Source: Micromonospora eburnea (GTDB taxonomy: Bacteria; Actinomycetota; Actinomycetes; Mycobacteriales; Micromonosporaceae). Taken from it: a stretch of 64,000 nucleotides of DNA. Both the position numbers and the translations under genes were made by a program. This document shows, one piece after another, positions 18,202 to 27,076 of the stretch. The notes under the pieces are model-generated. The model saw nothing but the letters and a program-made list of their open reading frames with translations. It was not told where the DNA came from and made no database searches. Within the stretch, counting starts at the first letter, position 1; every line of letters starts with the position of its first letter. The stretch lies in NCBI RefSeq assembly GCF_900090225.1, contig NZ_FMHY01000002.1, positions 5,456,001-5,520,000 on the forward strand, read 5' to 3'.

Positions 18202-18213
18202 TAGGCTGCCGCT
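18202..18213 (+). promoter_or_regulatory. Leaderless-type -10 promoter for the LD-carboxypeptidase
   Basis: TAGGCT, six bases, then GTG 18214. The divergent GATase gene has TAGCCT (18150-18155, minus strand) seven bases before its GTG. Confidence 0.5.
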
Positions 18214-19143
18214 GTGGCCATCGACGACTGCCTGCGCCCACCGGTCCTGCGTCCCGGCGACACCGTGATGCTGGTGTCGCCCTCCGGTCCGACCCGGCCC
18301 GAGCGGGTGGCCCGCGGCATCGAACTGCTGACCGGCTGGGGGCTGCGCCCGGTGCTGGCCCCGAACGCGTACGCCCGTCAGGGCTACCTGGCCGGCGGCG
18401 ACGAGCTGCGGGCCGCCGACCTGAACACCGCTTTCGCCGACCCGGAGGTACGCGGGGTGATCTGCACCCGGGGCGGCTACGGCGCGCAGCGGGTGGTGGA
18501 CCGGGTCGACATGGACGTCGTCCGCCGGGACCCGAAGGTGGTGGCCGGCTTCTCCGACATCACGGCGTTGCAGTTCGCGCTCTGGCGGGGCGCCCGGCTG
18601 GCCAGCGTGCACGGCCCGGGGGCGGCGTGGCTGGACGACCGCACCCCGCCCCGCTCGGCGGAGTCGCTGCACGCCGCGCTGATGACCACCGAACCGGTCA
18701 CGGTCGCCGCCGTCGAGGCGGAGGAGACCTTCCCGGTACGGGTGCCCGGCCGGGCGGCGGGCCGGCTGCTCGGCGGCAACCTCTGCCTGATCGCGGCCTC
18801 GATCGGCACCCCGGACCTGCCGGACCTGACCGGGGCGGTGCTACTCGTCGAGGAGGTGCAGGAACCCCCGTACAAGATCGACCGGATGCTCACCCAGCTG
18901 CGCCGCTGCGGCGCGCTGGCCGGGGTCGCCGGGGTGGCGGTGGGCCAGTTCACCGAGTGCGCGGACGGCTGGGACACCACCGTCGCCGACGTGCTGACCG
19001 AGCGCCTGGGCGACCTCGGCGTCCCGGTGCTCGGCGGCCTGCCGATCGGTCACGGGGTCGGCCAGCTCACCGTCCCGGTCGGCACCCCCGCCGTCCTGGA
19101 CGCGGACGCCGGCACCCTGACCGTCTCCCCCGCCGTCCACTGA
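18214..19143 (+). CDS. LD-carboxypeptidase (S66 family)
   Basis: 309 aa, the normal size for the family. These serine peptidases cleave the L,D-bond before the terminal D-alanine of muropeptide tetrapeptides in cell-wall recycling; some relatives act on microcin-type conjugates. Candidate catalytic residues are Ser114 in GFSDIT, Glu213/214 in LLVEEVQEPPYKID and His280 in GLPIGHG. There is no signal peptide, so it is cytoplasmic. It is divergent from the GATase and followed by a palindromic element. Confidence 0.93.
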   Translation: MAIDDCLRPPVLRPGDTVMLVSPSGPTRPERVARGIELLTGWGLRPVLAPNAYARQGYLAGGDELRAADLNTAFADPEVRGVICTRGGYGAQRVVDRVDMDVVRRDPKVVAGFSDITALQFALWRGARLASVHGPGAAWLDDRTPPRSAESLHAALMTTEPVTVAAVEAEETFPVRVPGRAAGRLLGGNLCLIAASIGTPDLPDLTGAVLLVEEVQEPPYKIDRMLTQLRRCGALAGVAGVAVGQFTECADGWDTTVADVLTERLGDLGVPVLGGLPIGHGVGQLTVPVGTPAVLDADAGTLTVSPAVH

Positions 19144-19162
19144 CCCCCACCCCCGACCCGTC

Positions 19163-19222
19163 GATCATGAAGTTGGCGGCGGGTTGAAGGCCGGCCCACA
19201 CCCGGCCGCCAACCTCATGATC
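19163..19222. repeat. GATCATGAAGTT inverted repeat, copy 1 (probable terminator)
   Basis: Arms GATCATGAAGTTGGCGGC (19163-19180) and GCCGCCAACCTCATGATC (19205-19222) pair at 17 of 18 positions with a 24-base loop, between convergent genes. Related sequences occur at 31657 and 61677. Confidence 0.75.
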
Positions 19223-19229
19223 ACCCGGT

Positions 19230-20117
19230 TCAGAGCGGGGTGAGGTGGGCTACGGCGCCGGTTTCCAGGGCGACCCAGACGGTGGCGTCGGGGGTGACGG
19301 TGAGACCGTGCGGTTCGGACCGCGGGGTGGGCAGTTCGTGGGCGGTGATCCGGCCGGCGGGGTCGATGTGGCCGATCCGGTTCGCGCCCCATTCGGTGAA
19401 CCAACAGCCCCCGGCCGGGTCGGCGACGATCGCGTGCGGCCGGGCGGCCCGATCCGGCAGCGGGAACTCCTCGATCCGGCCGTCGGGCGCGATCCGGCCC
19501 AGCTGCCCGGCGGCGATCTCGACGAACCAGAGCGCGCCGTCGCCGCCGAGGGTGATGCCCACCGGTCCGGCCGCCTCGGTGGGCAGGGCATGCAGGGTCA
19601 CCTCGCCGTCGAGGCCCATCCGGCCGATCACGTTCGCCCGGTTGAGGGTGAACCAGAGGGCGTCGTCCGGACCGGCGGCCAGCATCGACGGGAACCCGCC
19701 AGCGACCGGCAGCGGAAACCTGGTCAGCCCCCCGTCCACGGTGACCCGGCCGATCGAGTCGTCGCCCATCCCGGCGTACCAGAGGGCATCGTCCGGGCCG
19801 ACGGCGAGGCCGCAGGGGCCGGTCCCCGGCGGCAGCGCGACGGAGCTGGTGTCCCCCTCGACGGTGATCCGGCCCAGCCGATGATCGCCGGAGCGCGTGT
19901 ACCAGAGGGCACCGTCGGGGCCGGCGGTAATGATCAGCGGCCGGCTCTCCGCCGGGCCGGTGGGGTAGGTGCGGACCGCGCCGTCCCGCCCGAGCCGGGC
20001 CACGCCACCCGTCCCGGCCAACGTCACCCAGAGCGCGCCGTCCGGGCCAACGGCGATGGCGTACGGCCCGGAGCCCGGCCCGGTGAGGGGGAGCTCACGG
20101 ATGACGGCTCTGGCCAT
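19230..20117 (-). CDS. Vgb-like beta-propeller (virginiamycin B lyase family)
   Basis: 295 aa composed of about seven repeats of roughly 42 residues, each containing a GPDGALW- or GPDDALWF-type strand and IGR(I/V/M) followed by DG. This is the pattern of the virginiamycin B lyase / streptogramin lyase beta-propeller. Authentic Vgb linearises type B streptogramins; many actinobacterial relatives have no tested activity, so resistance cannot be assumed. No signal peptide is visible. The ATG has GAAGGG upstream. Confidence 0.88.
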   Translation of the reverse strand: MARAVIRELPLTGPGSGPYAIAVGPDGALWVTLAGTGGVARLGRDGAVRTYPTGPAESRPLIITAGPDGALWYTRSGDHRLGRITVEGDTSSVALPPGTGPCGLAVGPDDALWYAGMGDDSIGRVTVDGGLTRFPLPVAGGFPSMLAAGPDDALWFTLNRANVIGRMGLDGEVTLHALPTEAAGPVGITLGGDGALWFVEIAAGQLGRIAPDGRIEEFPLPDRAARPHAIVADPAGGCWFTEWGANRIGHIDPAGRITAHELPTPRSEPHGLTVTPDATVWVALETGAVAHLTPL

Positions 20118-20296
20118 GGGTTCACCCTTCGTCGCGGACAGCCCACCCTGCCGACCGGCCCTGCCTCACGCAACTGGTTTGTCCGTATATTGCAGGCGGA
20201 TTTTCAGCGCGTTGACAGGTCCGCCACGGGTTGCCCCCAGGTCAGCCCGTCACTGTCGGTCACGTCAACGCACCACCACCGGAACTGGAGAACCGC

Positions 20297-20788
20297 ATGA
20301 TCCGCAAGCTGTCGAGGAAGAACGTGCTGGTCGGCCTGGCCGCCGCCGGGGTGCTCGGCGTGGGGATCGCTGCCCCCACGGTGGCACTCGCCGACGACAA
20401 GAGCCCCGCCCCGAGCGCCAGCGCGAGCGCTGACCAGGGCACCGACCGCCAGCAGAAGCGGGCCGACCGGCAGAACGAGTTCGCCGAGGCCCTCGCCAAG
20501 GAGTTGGGCGTGCCGACCGACAAGGTCACCGCCGCGCTGGAGAAGCTCACGGAGCAGCACAAGGGCGACCGGCCGGAGCGGCCGTCGGCCAAGGACCGGC
20601 AGGAGAAGCTGAAGGACCGGCAGGAGAACCGGCAGGCGCAACTGAAGGAGCGGCTGGACCAGGCCGTCAAGGACGGCAAGCTGACCCAGGAGCAGGCCGA
20701 CGCGGTGCTGAAGGCCGTCGAGGCCGGCGTCTTCCCGGGCCCGGGCGCCCGCGGCCACCACGGCGGGTGGGACCGGACCGGCAAGTGA
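20297..20788 (+). CDS. Secreted coiled-coil-rich protein
   Basis: 163 aa. ATG 20297 has GGAG seven bases upstream. Residues 1-33 form a signal peptide (RKLSRKNVLVGLAAAGVLG, with cleavage probably after TVALA). The mature part is a Ser/Ala linker followed by a highly charged helical region with Gln/Lys/Arg/Asp repeats (RQEKLKDRQENRQ) and LTQEQADAVLKAVEAG, a helical-hairpin motif often repeated in secreted actinobacterial proteins. No enzyme motif is present; the function is unknown. Confidence 0.8.
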   Translation: MIRKLSRKNVLVGLAAAGVLGVGIAAPTVALADDKSPAPSASASADQGTDRQQKRADRQNEFAEALAKELGVPTDKVTAALEKLTEQHKGDRPERPSAKDRQEKLKDRQENRQAQLKERLDQAVKDGKLTQEQADAVLKAVEAGVFPGPGARGHHGGWDRTGK

Positions 20789-20915
20789 CCCGGGTGGCCC
20801 CGCCGTCTCCGCACCGGCCGCCGCTCCCTCCCGGCCGGCACCCCTCCACGGCGGGGCCACTCCTGCCTCCTTCGACGCGCGCCCGGTAGCGCCGGCCGTC
20901 GCGGAACCCACGCCC

Positions 20916-20958
20916 CCGGGTGCGGTTGTTGTCGTCCTGCGGCAACAACCGCACCCGG
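20916..20958. terminator. Strong bidirectional terminator
   Basis: Perfect 16-bp stem CCGGGTGCGGTTGTTG / CAACAACCGCACCCGG with an 11-base loop, between the secreted-protein gene and the convergent VOC gene. Confidence 0.8.
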
Positions 20959-20992
20959 ACGCGTACCGGGCCCGGAACGACGCCCCCCGAGG

Positions 20993-21364
20993 TCACGCCG
21001 TGGCGGGCGGCGGGGTGTAGACGCCCAGGCGGTTCCCGGACGGGTCGAGCAGGTGCGCGTAGGTCAGCCCGCTCGGCGCGGACCGCAGCGGCACCAGGAT
21101 CCGGCCGTCGGCCGCCTCGGCCCGCCGGCAGGCCTCCGCCACGTCCGCCACCTCCGCGTAGAAGATCGCGTAGTTTGGTGAGTCGCCGCCGATGGCCCGG
21201 ATCGCGCCGCCGATCCCCTGCTCCCCACCGGCCGTCTGCCGGTACGACGCCCCCGGCCCGCCCCGCTCCTCGAAGGTCCAGCCGAACAGGTCGGCGTAGA
21301 ACCGCTCGACCTCATCCGGCCGGTCGGAGCCGATCTCGAACCAGTTGACGGGCGTGCTGGACAT
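20993..21364 (-). CDS. VOC (glyoxalase-like) family protein
   Basis: 123 aa with a two-module vicinal-oxygen-chelate fold: VNWFEIGSDRPDEVERFYADLFGWTFEE and later YAEVADVAEACRRAEAADG, ending YAHLLDPSGNRLGVYTPP. Metal-dependent or binding-only members cannot be told apart here. The start has a strong AAGGAGG. In many actinobacteria such a gene lies directly next to a YafY-type WYL regulator; here a NACHT gene lies between them. Confidence 0.9.
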   Translation of the reverse strand: MSSTPVNWFEIGSDRPDEVERFYADLFGWTFEERGGPGASYRQTAGGEQGIGGAIRAIGGDSPNYAIFYAEVADVAEACRRAEAADGRILVPLRSAPSGLTYAHLLDPSGNRLGVYTPPPATA

Positions 21365-21410
21365 GCTGCCTCCTTACCCGCGCCGGCCGGTCGGCCGACG
21401 CCGTCAGGAG

Positions 21411-24400
21411 TCAGCCTCGGGGTCCGCCGCGACAGCGTCCTGTCGGTGTTTCACCGTCAACCCCGGCCACCTCCCGCACCAGCGGGCGCAGCCGCCGCAC
21501 CAGGTCGGGATGCTGCCCGCCGTAGCTGGCGTCGAAAGCGGCCAGCTGGTCGGGCGTGATGAACGGGGTCGACACCCCTCGCGCAGCCAGCCGTACCAGC
21601 ACATCGGCGGTCACGTCGTCGAGGGTGATGTCGAGCAGGCCGGTCCAGTCCCGCACCGTGGCATCCACGATCAGGGAGAGCCGCAGGTCCGTCGCCTCGT
21701 CGGACCCCAGCACCCGCCGCACGCAACGCAGCAGCGCGAAGACCACCGCGGAATCCTGAAGCGGCTCGGGGTGGCAGGCGGCCAGCACCTCGACGACCAC
21801 CTCGGCGGACGCCTCGCGGTCCGTCGCGAGCCGGTCGAGCAGCAGCCGAAGGAACGCCGCCCGATCCCACACCGGGACCATGGCCGGCAGCCCGTTCACC
21901 AGCCGCACGCAGCGCAGATACGTGTACGTCCGCTCCTGCTGGGTCGCCGGCCGCAACGGCAGCAGCCAGGCGTCGAGCAGCGCGTGGGCCGCCGACACGT
22001 GAACGATGCCGTTCACGTCTCCGAAGACGGCGAGCGCCGACGAAAGCTTGTCGAACACCGGCTCCAGGGCGTGCACGACGATGGCGGCTTCCGGGTCGCA
22101 GGACAGGTGGGCGTTCCGCCGCAGTCTGGCGAGCAGCTCGCGCGGCGCGGCGTAGCCGCTCGCCAGTTGCCCGGGCAACCCGGCGTTCCACGGCACGTCC
22201 ATGTCCGGTGGCACCGCGAACCGGTCGTCCGTCCAGATGCGGACATCCCGCCCGGCCCCCTCCTCGATGCGTTCCAGGGCCAGCAGGTCACTGAGGCTCT
22301 GCCACTGCTCGGGGTCCAACTGGGCACGCCAGAGCCCCACCTGCGCCCGCCAGTCGTCGACCGGGTCGGTCGCCTGCGGGAACAACGTCCACCCGGTCAC
22401 CGGACCGCCGTCGGCCAGGATGAGCAGCAGCAGGTTGGCGCTGTAGGCGGCGTACCGGGCGGGCACCCGCAGCCGGCGGGGGTGGTAGCTGTCGAACCGC
22501 CGGGCGCCGGCCGCGTACGGGGCGGCGCGGAACAGCCGCAGCAGCAGATCCCGCCAGGCCGCCCGGTCCGCCACCGCCCGCCTGGCCAGCCGCTCGTCGA
22601 GGAAGGCCAGCACGGTGGCCCGGGTGCTGAGCACGCCGTACGACAGCAGCGCGTGCAGCAGGTCGTCGTCGGGCGGCTCGCCGGCCCAGGAGAGGCTGGC
22701 GGCCCCGTCGCGGGCGACGAGATCGTCGACCACCTGCGCGGTGAGCCGGGCGACCAGGTACTCGCCGAAGGTGGCGTGCAGGAACTCGTACGTCTCGCGG
22801 CGGCGCTCCTCGTCGGACGAACGGGAGCGGTGGATGAAGAAGAACCGGCCCAGCACCACCTCGGCCGCCGCCAGCGGGGCGCGCAACCCGTCCCGTCGGG
22901 CCGCCCCGGACCCGCCGAACGGCAACGCGGCCAGGTCGGCGTCCAGTTCGTTCGTGGTCACCCACTGGACGCCCCGGTTGAACATCGCGAACGCGACCAC
23001 CGCCAACCGGCGCAGCTCCTCCTCGACCGCCCGGTCCAGCTCCCGGTCGGGCAGGCCGTCGCGCTGCTTGACCACCTCCCGGCGGGCGAAGCGACTCAGC
23101 AGCCGCTCGTACAGCTCCCCCCGGCGCAGCTCCCCGGCCTGGCGCAGGTCGTGCCCCTCGGCGTCGTAGAGCGCCAGCATCAACAGCAGTAGCGGCTGCT
23201 CCGCCAACTCCCGGTGCGACAGCACGGTGGCCGGGTCGAGCGGCCGCGCGCCCGGCGCCCGGAACGCGGCGGCGTTGACCTGGTTCCAGGTCCGCACCCA
23301 GGTGTCGACCCGGGTCCCGTCGAAGGGCTCCAGCCGGATCGCGACGGTGCCCGGCGGCGGCTGGGCCCGGTCGGCCACGCTGGTCCGGCTGGTGACCAGC
23401 ACCGCCACCGGCCGGCCCTGATCGGCCTCGCGCCGCTGGAACGCGGCCACCCGCCGGAGGTAGTCGGTCTGGCTGACCCCGGTGGCCTGGAGCAGTTCGT
23501 CGAAGCCGTCGAGCAGCACCACCGGCAGGGCGTCGCCGGCCGAGCGGGCCAGCACCGGCCAGTCCAGGCGTTCCCCGGTGTCGTTGCGGATCGCCTGCTC
23601 GATCTGGTCCTGCAGGTCGCCGGCCGCGTACACGTCGCGCAGCACCACCCGGACCACCAGGAAGTCGGCCGCCGGCAGCCGGCCCGCCACCACCCGGGTG
23701 AACACCGACTTGCCGGAGCCCGGCTGCCCGAGCAGCAGCAGGGGTGCCCGGGTCGCGCCGGGCGACGTGAGGTGGACGACGAGGGACTGCCACAGGTCGT
23801 CGCGGACCGGTTGCCGGTGCCACCAGTTCTCGTCGCTGGGCCGGGCGCCCGGGCCCAGCTCGGCGATCCGGCACAGCGGCGGCACGTACGCGTCGCCGAG
23901 CGTCGGCACGGTCAGCCCCACCGGCACGTCACCGGAGGAGACGACGGGCCGACGCAGTTCGGCGGCGTACGCGGCGGCGAGAGCGGCCCGCCGGTCGTCC
24001 GGTGGACCGCCCGTGGAGAGCGCGACCAGGGCGTCACGCAGCTCGGCAAGCCCGGTGGACAGCCCACGGACCTCCTCCCGGGTGGCCTCGTGCTCGTGCA
24101 GGCCAAGCCAGAACGACACCTCGGGGAAGTCGACGGCGAGCCGGGTCAGCAGGTCGCGATAGCGGTCGGCCGCGGTGGCCGGCAGCCGCGCCAGCGCCCT
24201 CGCGAGCTGCTTCTGCTGCGACCCGGTCAGCCGCTCCCAGACCTCCAGGCCGTGCAGGAAGGCATCGAGGTCGGCGGCCAGCCCGTCGTAGAACCGGGTC
24301 ACGGCGGCGTGCAGCCTCGGGTAGGGCAGGTGCGGGCCGGGCACCGGCGCGCGGGTCCGGAAGAAGGCGTCGGTCAGCACGCGGGCTTGGACCGGGCCCG

Positions 24401-24740
24401 CCCCGGACAGCGCCAGCTGTTCGGCCTTGACGATCCGCGCCGCCGCCAGGTCGAGCGGCAGCTCGGCCTCGTCCAGCACCTCGAAGAAGGCGGTCACCAC
24501 CAGCACCGCGTGCGCTGCCTCCAGCCGCTGCGTACGGCCGTACCGGGACAGCCCGGAGCGGTTCTCGGACACCCGGCGCAGCAACTCGTCCCCGAGCCGG
24601 ACGACCCCCTTGACGTCGACGACTCCCAGCCCGGGCGGCACCGGCAACACCGCCGTCAGCCGCTCGAACCAGTCGACGAGCCGGCTCTTCTCGCCGCCCA
24701 GCAGGCGGACCGCGTCGGCGTAGCTGAGGGTGTCGCGCAC
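21411..24740 (-). CDS. NACHT-domain STAND NTPase, putative antiphage or signalling protein
   Basis: 1109 aa from GTG 24740, which has GGGGAGGA five bases upstream. Residues 1-300 are all-helical (LSYADAVRLLGGEKSRLVDW), the kind of N-terminal domain seen in actinobacterial NACHT proteins. The NTPase has Walker A LLGQPGSGKSVFT (about 338) and Walker B VVLLDGFDELLQATG (about 411) with the DGFDE signature of NACHT rather than AP-ATPases, then HRELAEQPLLLLMLAL. The C-terminal 550 residues are helical without clear repeats and may be the sensor. Bacterial NACHT proteins include proven antiphage systems; activity here is inferred. Confidence 0.85.
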   Translation of the reverse strand: MRDTLSYADAVRLLGGEKSRLVDWFERLTAVLPVPPGLGVVDVKGVVRLGDELLRRVSENRSGLSRYGRTQRLEAAHAVLVVTAFFEVLDEAELPLDLAAARIVKAEQLALSGAGPVQARVLTDAFFRTRAPVPGPHLPYPRLHAAVTRFYDGLAADLDAFLHGLEVWERLTGSQQKQLARALARLPATAADRYRDLLTRLAVDFPEVSFWLGLHEHEATREEVRGLSTGLAELRDALVALSTGGPPDDRRAALAAAYAAELRRPVVSSGDVPVGLTVPTLGDAYVPPLCRIAELGPGARPSDENWWHRQPVRDDLWQSLVVHLTSPGATRAPLLLLGQPGSGKSVFTRVVAGRLPAADFLVVRVVLRDVYAAGDLQDQIEQAIRNDTGERLDWPVLARSAGDALPVVLLDGFDELLQATGVSQTDYLRRVAAFQRREADQGRPVAVLVTSRTSVADRAQPPPGTVAIRLEPFDGTRVDTWVRTWNQVNAAAFRAPGARPLDPATVLSHRELAEQPLLLLMLALYDAEGHDLRQAGELRRGELYERLLSRFARREVVKQRDGLPDRELDRAVEEELRRLAVVAFAMFNRGVQWVTTNELDADLAALPFGGSGAARRDGLRAPLAAAEVVLGRFFFIHRSRSSDEERRRETYEFLHATFGEYLVARLTAQVVDDLVARDGAASLSWAGEPPDDDLLHALLSYGVLSTRATVLAFLDERLARRAVADRAAWRDLLLRLFRAAPYAAGARRFDSYHPRRLRVPARYAAYSANLLLLILADGGPVTGWTLFPQATDPVDDWRAQVGLWRAQLDPEQWQSLSDLLALERIEEGAGRDVRIWTDDRFAVPPDMDVPWNAGLPGQLASGYAAPRELLARLRRNAHLSCDPEAAIVVHALEPVFDKLSSALAVFGDVNGIVHVSAAHALLDAWLLPLRPATQQERTYTYLRCVRLVNGLPAMVPVWDRAAFLRLLLDRLATDREASAEVVVEVLAACHPEPLQDSAVVFALLRCVRRVLGSDEATDLRLSLIVDATVRDWTGLLDITLDDVTADVLVRLAARGVSTPFITPDQLAAFDASYGGQHPDLVRRLRPLVREVAGVDGETPTGRCRGGPRG

Positions 24741-24808
24741 CGCGTTCCTCCCCGGGGGACGGCAGACGCGCCAGGATCCCCTATCCGGACCGCGCGCGCT
24801 GTCGGGTT

Positions 24809-25501
24809 TCAGACCAGACTGAGCGGGTGCAGCCGGTCGTGCGGGATGTCGAGGTCGCCGGGGTGCAGCTCCCGGGTCACCGCCTCGGCCAGCGGGTGCA
24901 CCGAGCGGATCCGGTCGGTGCGGAAGCAGCGCAGCCCGTCGCGCAGCCGGCACCAGGCCAGCAGATACCAGTGTCGGGCGTTGCCCAGGTAGGCCAGCGG
25001 CTCCACGTCCCGCGCCGAGTCCGCGCCGGAGCGGTCCGCGTACGTCAGGCGGAGCACCCGCCCGGCGGCGACCGCGTCGGCGACGGCGGCCGGGACGGGC
25101 GTGGCCGGCCCGTCGCCGATCAGGTGCACCCGGCCGGCGAGGCGGTGCGCCTCGGCGACGTCGGCGGCCGGCATCACGGCGACCAGCTTGCGCAGCGCCG
25201 CACCGGCGGCGGCCGCGAACGGCGTGCCGCCGAGGCGGTGCAACGCGAGGGCCATCGCCACCGCCTCGGCTGGCGTCAGGTTGACCGGCGGCAGGGTACG
25301 CGCCCGGTCGATCACGTAACCGCCGGTGCGACCCGGCTCGGCCCAGATCGGCACCCCGGCGGCCTGGAGCGCGGCGATGTCCCGCTCGACGGTCCGGGTG
25401 CTGACCTCGAAGCGCTGGGCCAGCCAGCGGGCGCTGCGCGGGCGCGGCGACACCGCCCGCAACTCCTCCACCAGAGCGTAGAGACGGTCCGTCCGGTTCA
25501 C
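24809..25501 (-). CDS. YafY-type regulator: HTH plus WYL domain
   Basis: 230 aa. N-terminal DeoR-like winged helix (RTDRLYALVEELRAVSPR, RFEVSTRTVERDIAALQAAGVPI) and a C-terminal WYL domain (about 130-215; GRVLRLTYADRSG, VEPLAYLGNARHWYLLAWCRLR, FRTDRI). WYL regulators sense small or nucleotide-like ligands and often control DNA-damage or defence genes. It lies 68 bases upstream of the NACHT gene in the same direction, so it could control it. The start has no ribosome binding site but carries a leaderless-type -10. Confidence 0.9.
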   Translation of the reverse strand: MNRTDRLYALVEELRAVSPRPRSARWLAQRFEVSTRTVERDIAALQAAGVPIWAEPGRTGGYVIDRARTLPPVNLTPAEAVAMALALHRLGGTPFAAAAGAALRKLVAVMPAADVAEAHRLAGRVHLIGDGPATPVPAAVADAVAAGRVLRLTYADRSGADSARDVEPLAYLGNARHWYLLAWCRLRDGLRCFRTDRIRSVHPLAEAVTRELHPGDLDIPHDRLHPLSLV

Positions 25502-25513
25502 CCCGCGAAGCTA
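25502..25513 (-). promoter_or_regulatory. Leaderless-type -10 promoter for the WYL regulator
   Basis: On the minus strand TAGCTT is followed by six bases and then GTG 25501. Confidence 0.5.
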
Positions 25514-25532
25514 TGCCCGGGGTACGACACGC

Positions 25533-26882
25533 TCAGAGCGACAGGTAGCGCTGCCGCTCGTACGGGGTGACCTCGCGGCGGTACTGCTCCCACTCGGCCC
25601 GCTTGTTGCGCAGGAAGAAGTCGAAGACGTGCTCGCCGAGGATCTCGGCGACCAGTTCGGAGCCGGCCATCACGTCGATCGCCTCGGCCAGATTCTCCGG
25701 CAGCGCCTCGTACCCCATCGCCCGGCGCTCGGCGCTGCTCAACGACCAGACGTCGTCCTCGGCGCCCGGGGGCAGCTCGTACCCCTCCTCGATGCCCTTC
25801 AGGCCGGCGCCGAGCATCACCGCGAAGGCCAGGTACGGGTTGGTCGCCGAGTCCAGCGAGCGCACCTCCACCCGGGCCGAGTTCGGCTTGCCGTACGCCG
25901 GCACCCGGACCAGTGCGGACCGGTTCAGGTGGCCCCAGCAGACGTACGCCGGGCTCTCGGTGATCCGGTCGGGCAGGGCCAGCGGGAAGAGCCGCTTGTA
26001 CGAGTTGACCCACTGGTTGGTGACCGCGGTGTACTCCCGGGCGTGGGTGAGCAGCCCGGCGATGAACGACCTGGCCACCTTGGACAGCTTCATCGGGTCG
26101 CCGGCGTCGTGGAACGCGTTGCGCTCCCCCTCGAAGAGCGACAGGTGGGTGTGCATGCCGCTGCCCGGCTGGTCGGTGAACGGCTTCGGCATGAAGCTGG
26201 CCTGCACGCCGGTGGAGAGGGCCACCTCCTTGACCACGTGCCGGAAGGTCATGATGTTGTCGGCGGTGGTGAGCGCGTCGGCGTAGCGCAGGTCGATCTC
26301 CTGCTGGCCGGGGGCCACCTCGTGGTGGCTGTACTCGACCGAGATGCCGATCCGTTCCAGCGCCAGCACGGCCTGCCGGCGGAAGTCCCGCGCGACCGCG
26401 TGGGTGGTGTGCTCGAAGTAGCCGCCGGTGTCCACCGGGACCGGCACCGAGCCGTCCTGCGCGCCGTTCTCCAGCAGGAAGAACTCGATCTCGGGATGGG
26501 TGTAGAAGGTGAACCCCTTCTCCGCCGCCCGGGACAGCGCCCGGCGCAGCACGTGCCGCGGGTCGGCCCAGGACGGGCTGCCGTCGGGGAGCAGGATGTC
26601 GCAGAACATCCGGGCGCTCTCGCCGCTCACCCCACCCTCGAAGGGGAAGACCTGGAAGGTGGTGGGGTCGGGCATCGCCACCATGTCGGACTCGAAGACC
26701 CGGGCGAATCCCTCGATCGCCGAGCCGTCGAAGCCGATGCCCTCGTCGAAGGCCGCCTCCAGCTCCGCGGGGGCCACCGACACGCTCTTCAGGGTGCCGA
26801 GCACGTCGGTGAACCACAGCCGGACGAACCGGATGTCCCGCTCTTCCAGCGTACGGAGGACGAACTCCTGCTGACGGTCCAC
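25533..26882 (-). CDS. glnA2: Second glutamine synthetase (GlnA2-type)
   Basis: 449 aa. It has the GS signatures FDGSAIEGFARV, HPEIEFFLLE and GSGMHTHLSLFEG. I chose GTG 26882 because GAGG lies seven bases upstream and the product then begins DRQQEFVLRTLEERDIRFV, as I recall for mycobacterial GlnA2; an in-frame GTG 18 bases upstream also exists. The C-terminal loop that carries the adenylylated tyrosine in GlnA reads EDDVWSLSSAER here, with Trp in its place, so GlnE should not modify it. Relatives have been linked to gamma-glutamyl ligation or minor glutamine synthesis; the actual substrate is open. Confidence 0.92.
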   Translation of the reverse strand: MDRQQEFVLRTLEERDIRFVRLWFTDVLGTLKSVSVAPAELEAAFDEGIGFDGSAIEGFARVFESDMVAMPDPTTFQVFPFEGGVSGESARMFCDILLPDGSPSWADPRHVLRRALSRAAEKGFTFYTHPEIEFFLLENGAQDGSVPVPVDTGGYFEHTTHAVARDFRRQAVLALERIGISVEYSHHEVAPGQQEIDLRYADALTTADNIMTFRHVVKEVALSTGVQASFMPKPFTDQPGSGMHTHLSLFEGERNAFHDAGDPMKLSKVARSFIAGLLTHAREYTAVTNQWVNSYKRLFPLALPDRITESPAYVCWGHLNRSALVRVPAYGKPNSARVEVRSLDSATNPYLAFAVMLGAGLKGIEEGYELPPGAEDDVWSLSSAERRAMGYEALPENLAEAIDVMAGSELVAEILGEHVFDFFLRNKRAEWEQYRREVTPYERQRYLSL

Positions 26883-27076
26883 TTCCACACCTCGCGACAC
26901 GTACGTCCGGCACCGGTCAGGCCGGTCCGGCCTGACCGCCCAGTCTCCACCGGCCTGATTACGCCGACGTTACGCGACCGCCTCGCGTACGTCCTGCCGT
27001 GTTCCGCGTGACGGCAGGTGGCCGACCTCCCGCGTCCGGTCGGGTTCGACCCGTCCCCCTGGGGCAAGATGAGGTC

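Noticed and set aside
19230..20117. Considered streptogramin resistance
   Set aside because: The Vgb-like propeller alone does not show lyase activity; catalytic residues cannot be assigned confidently.
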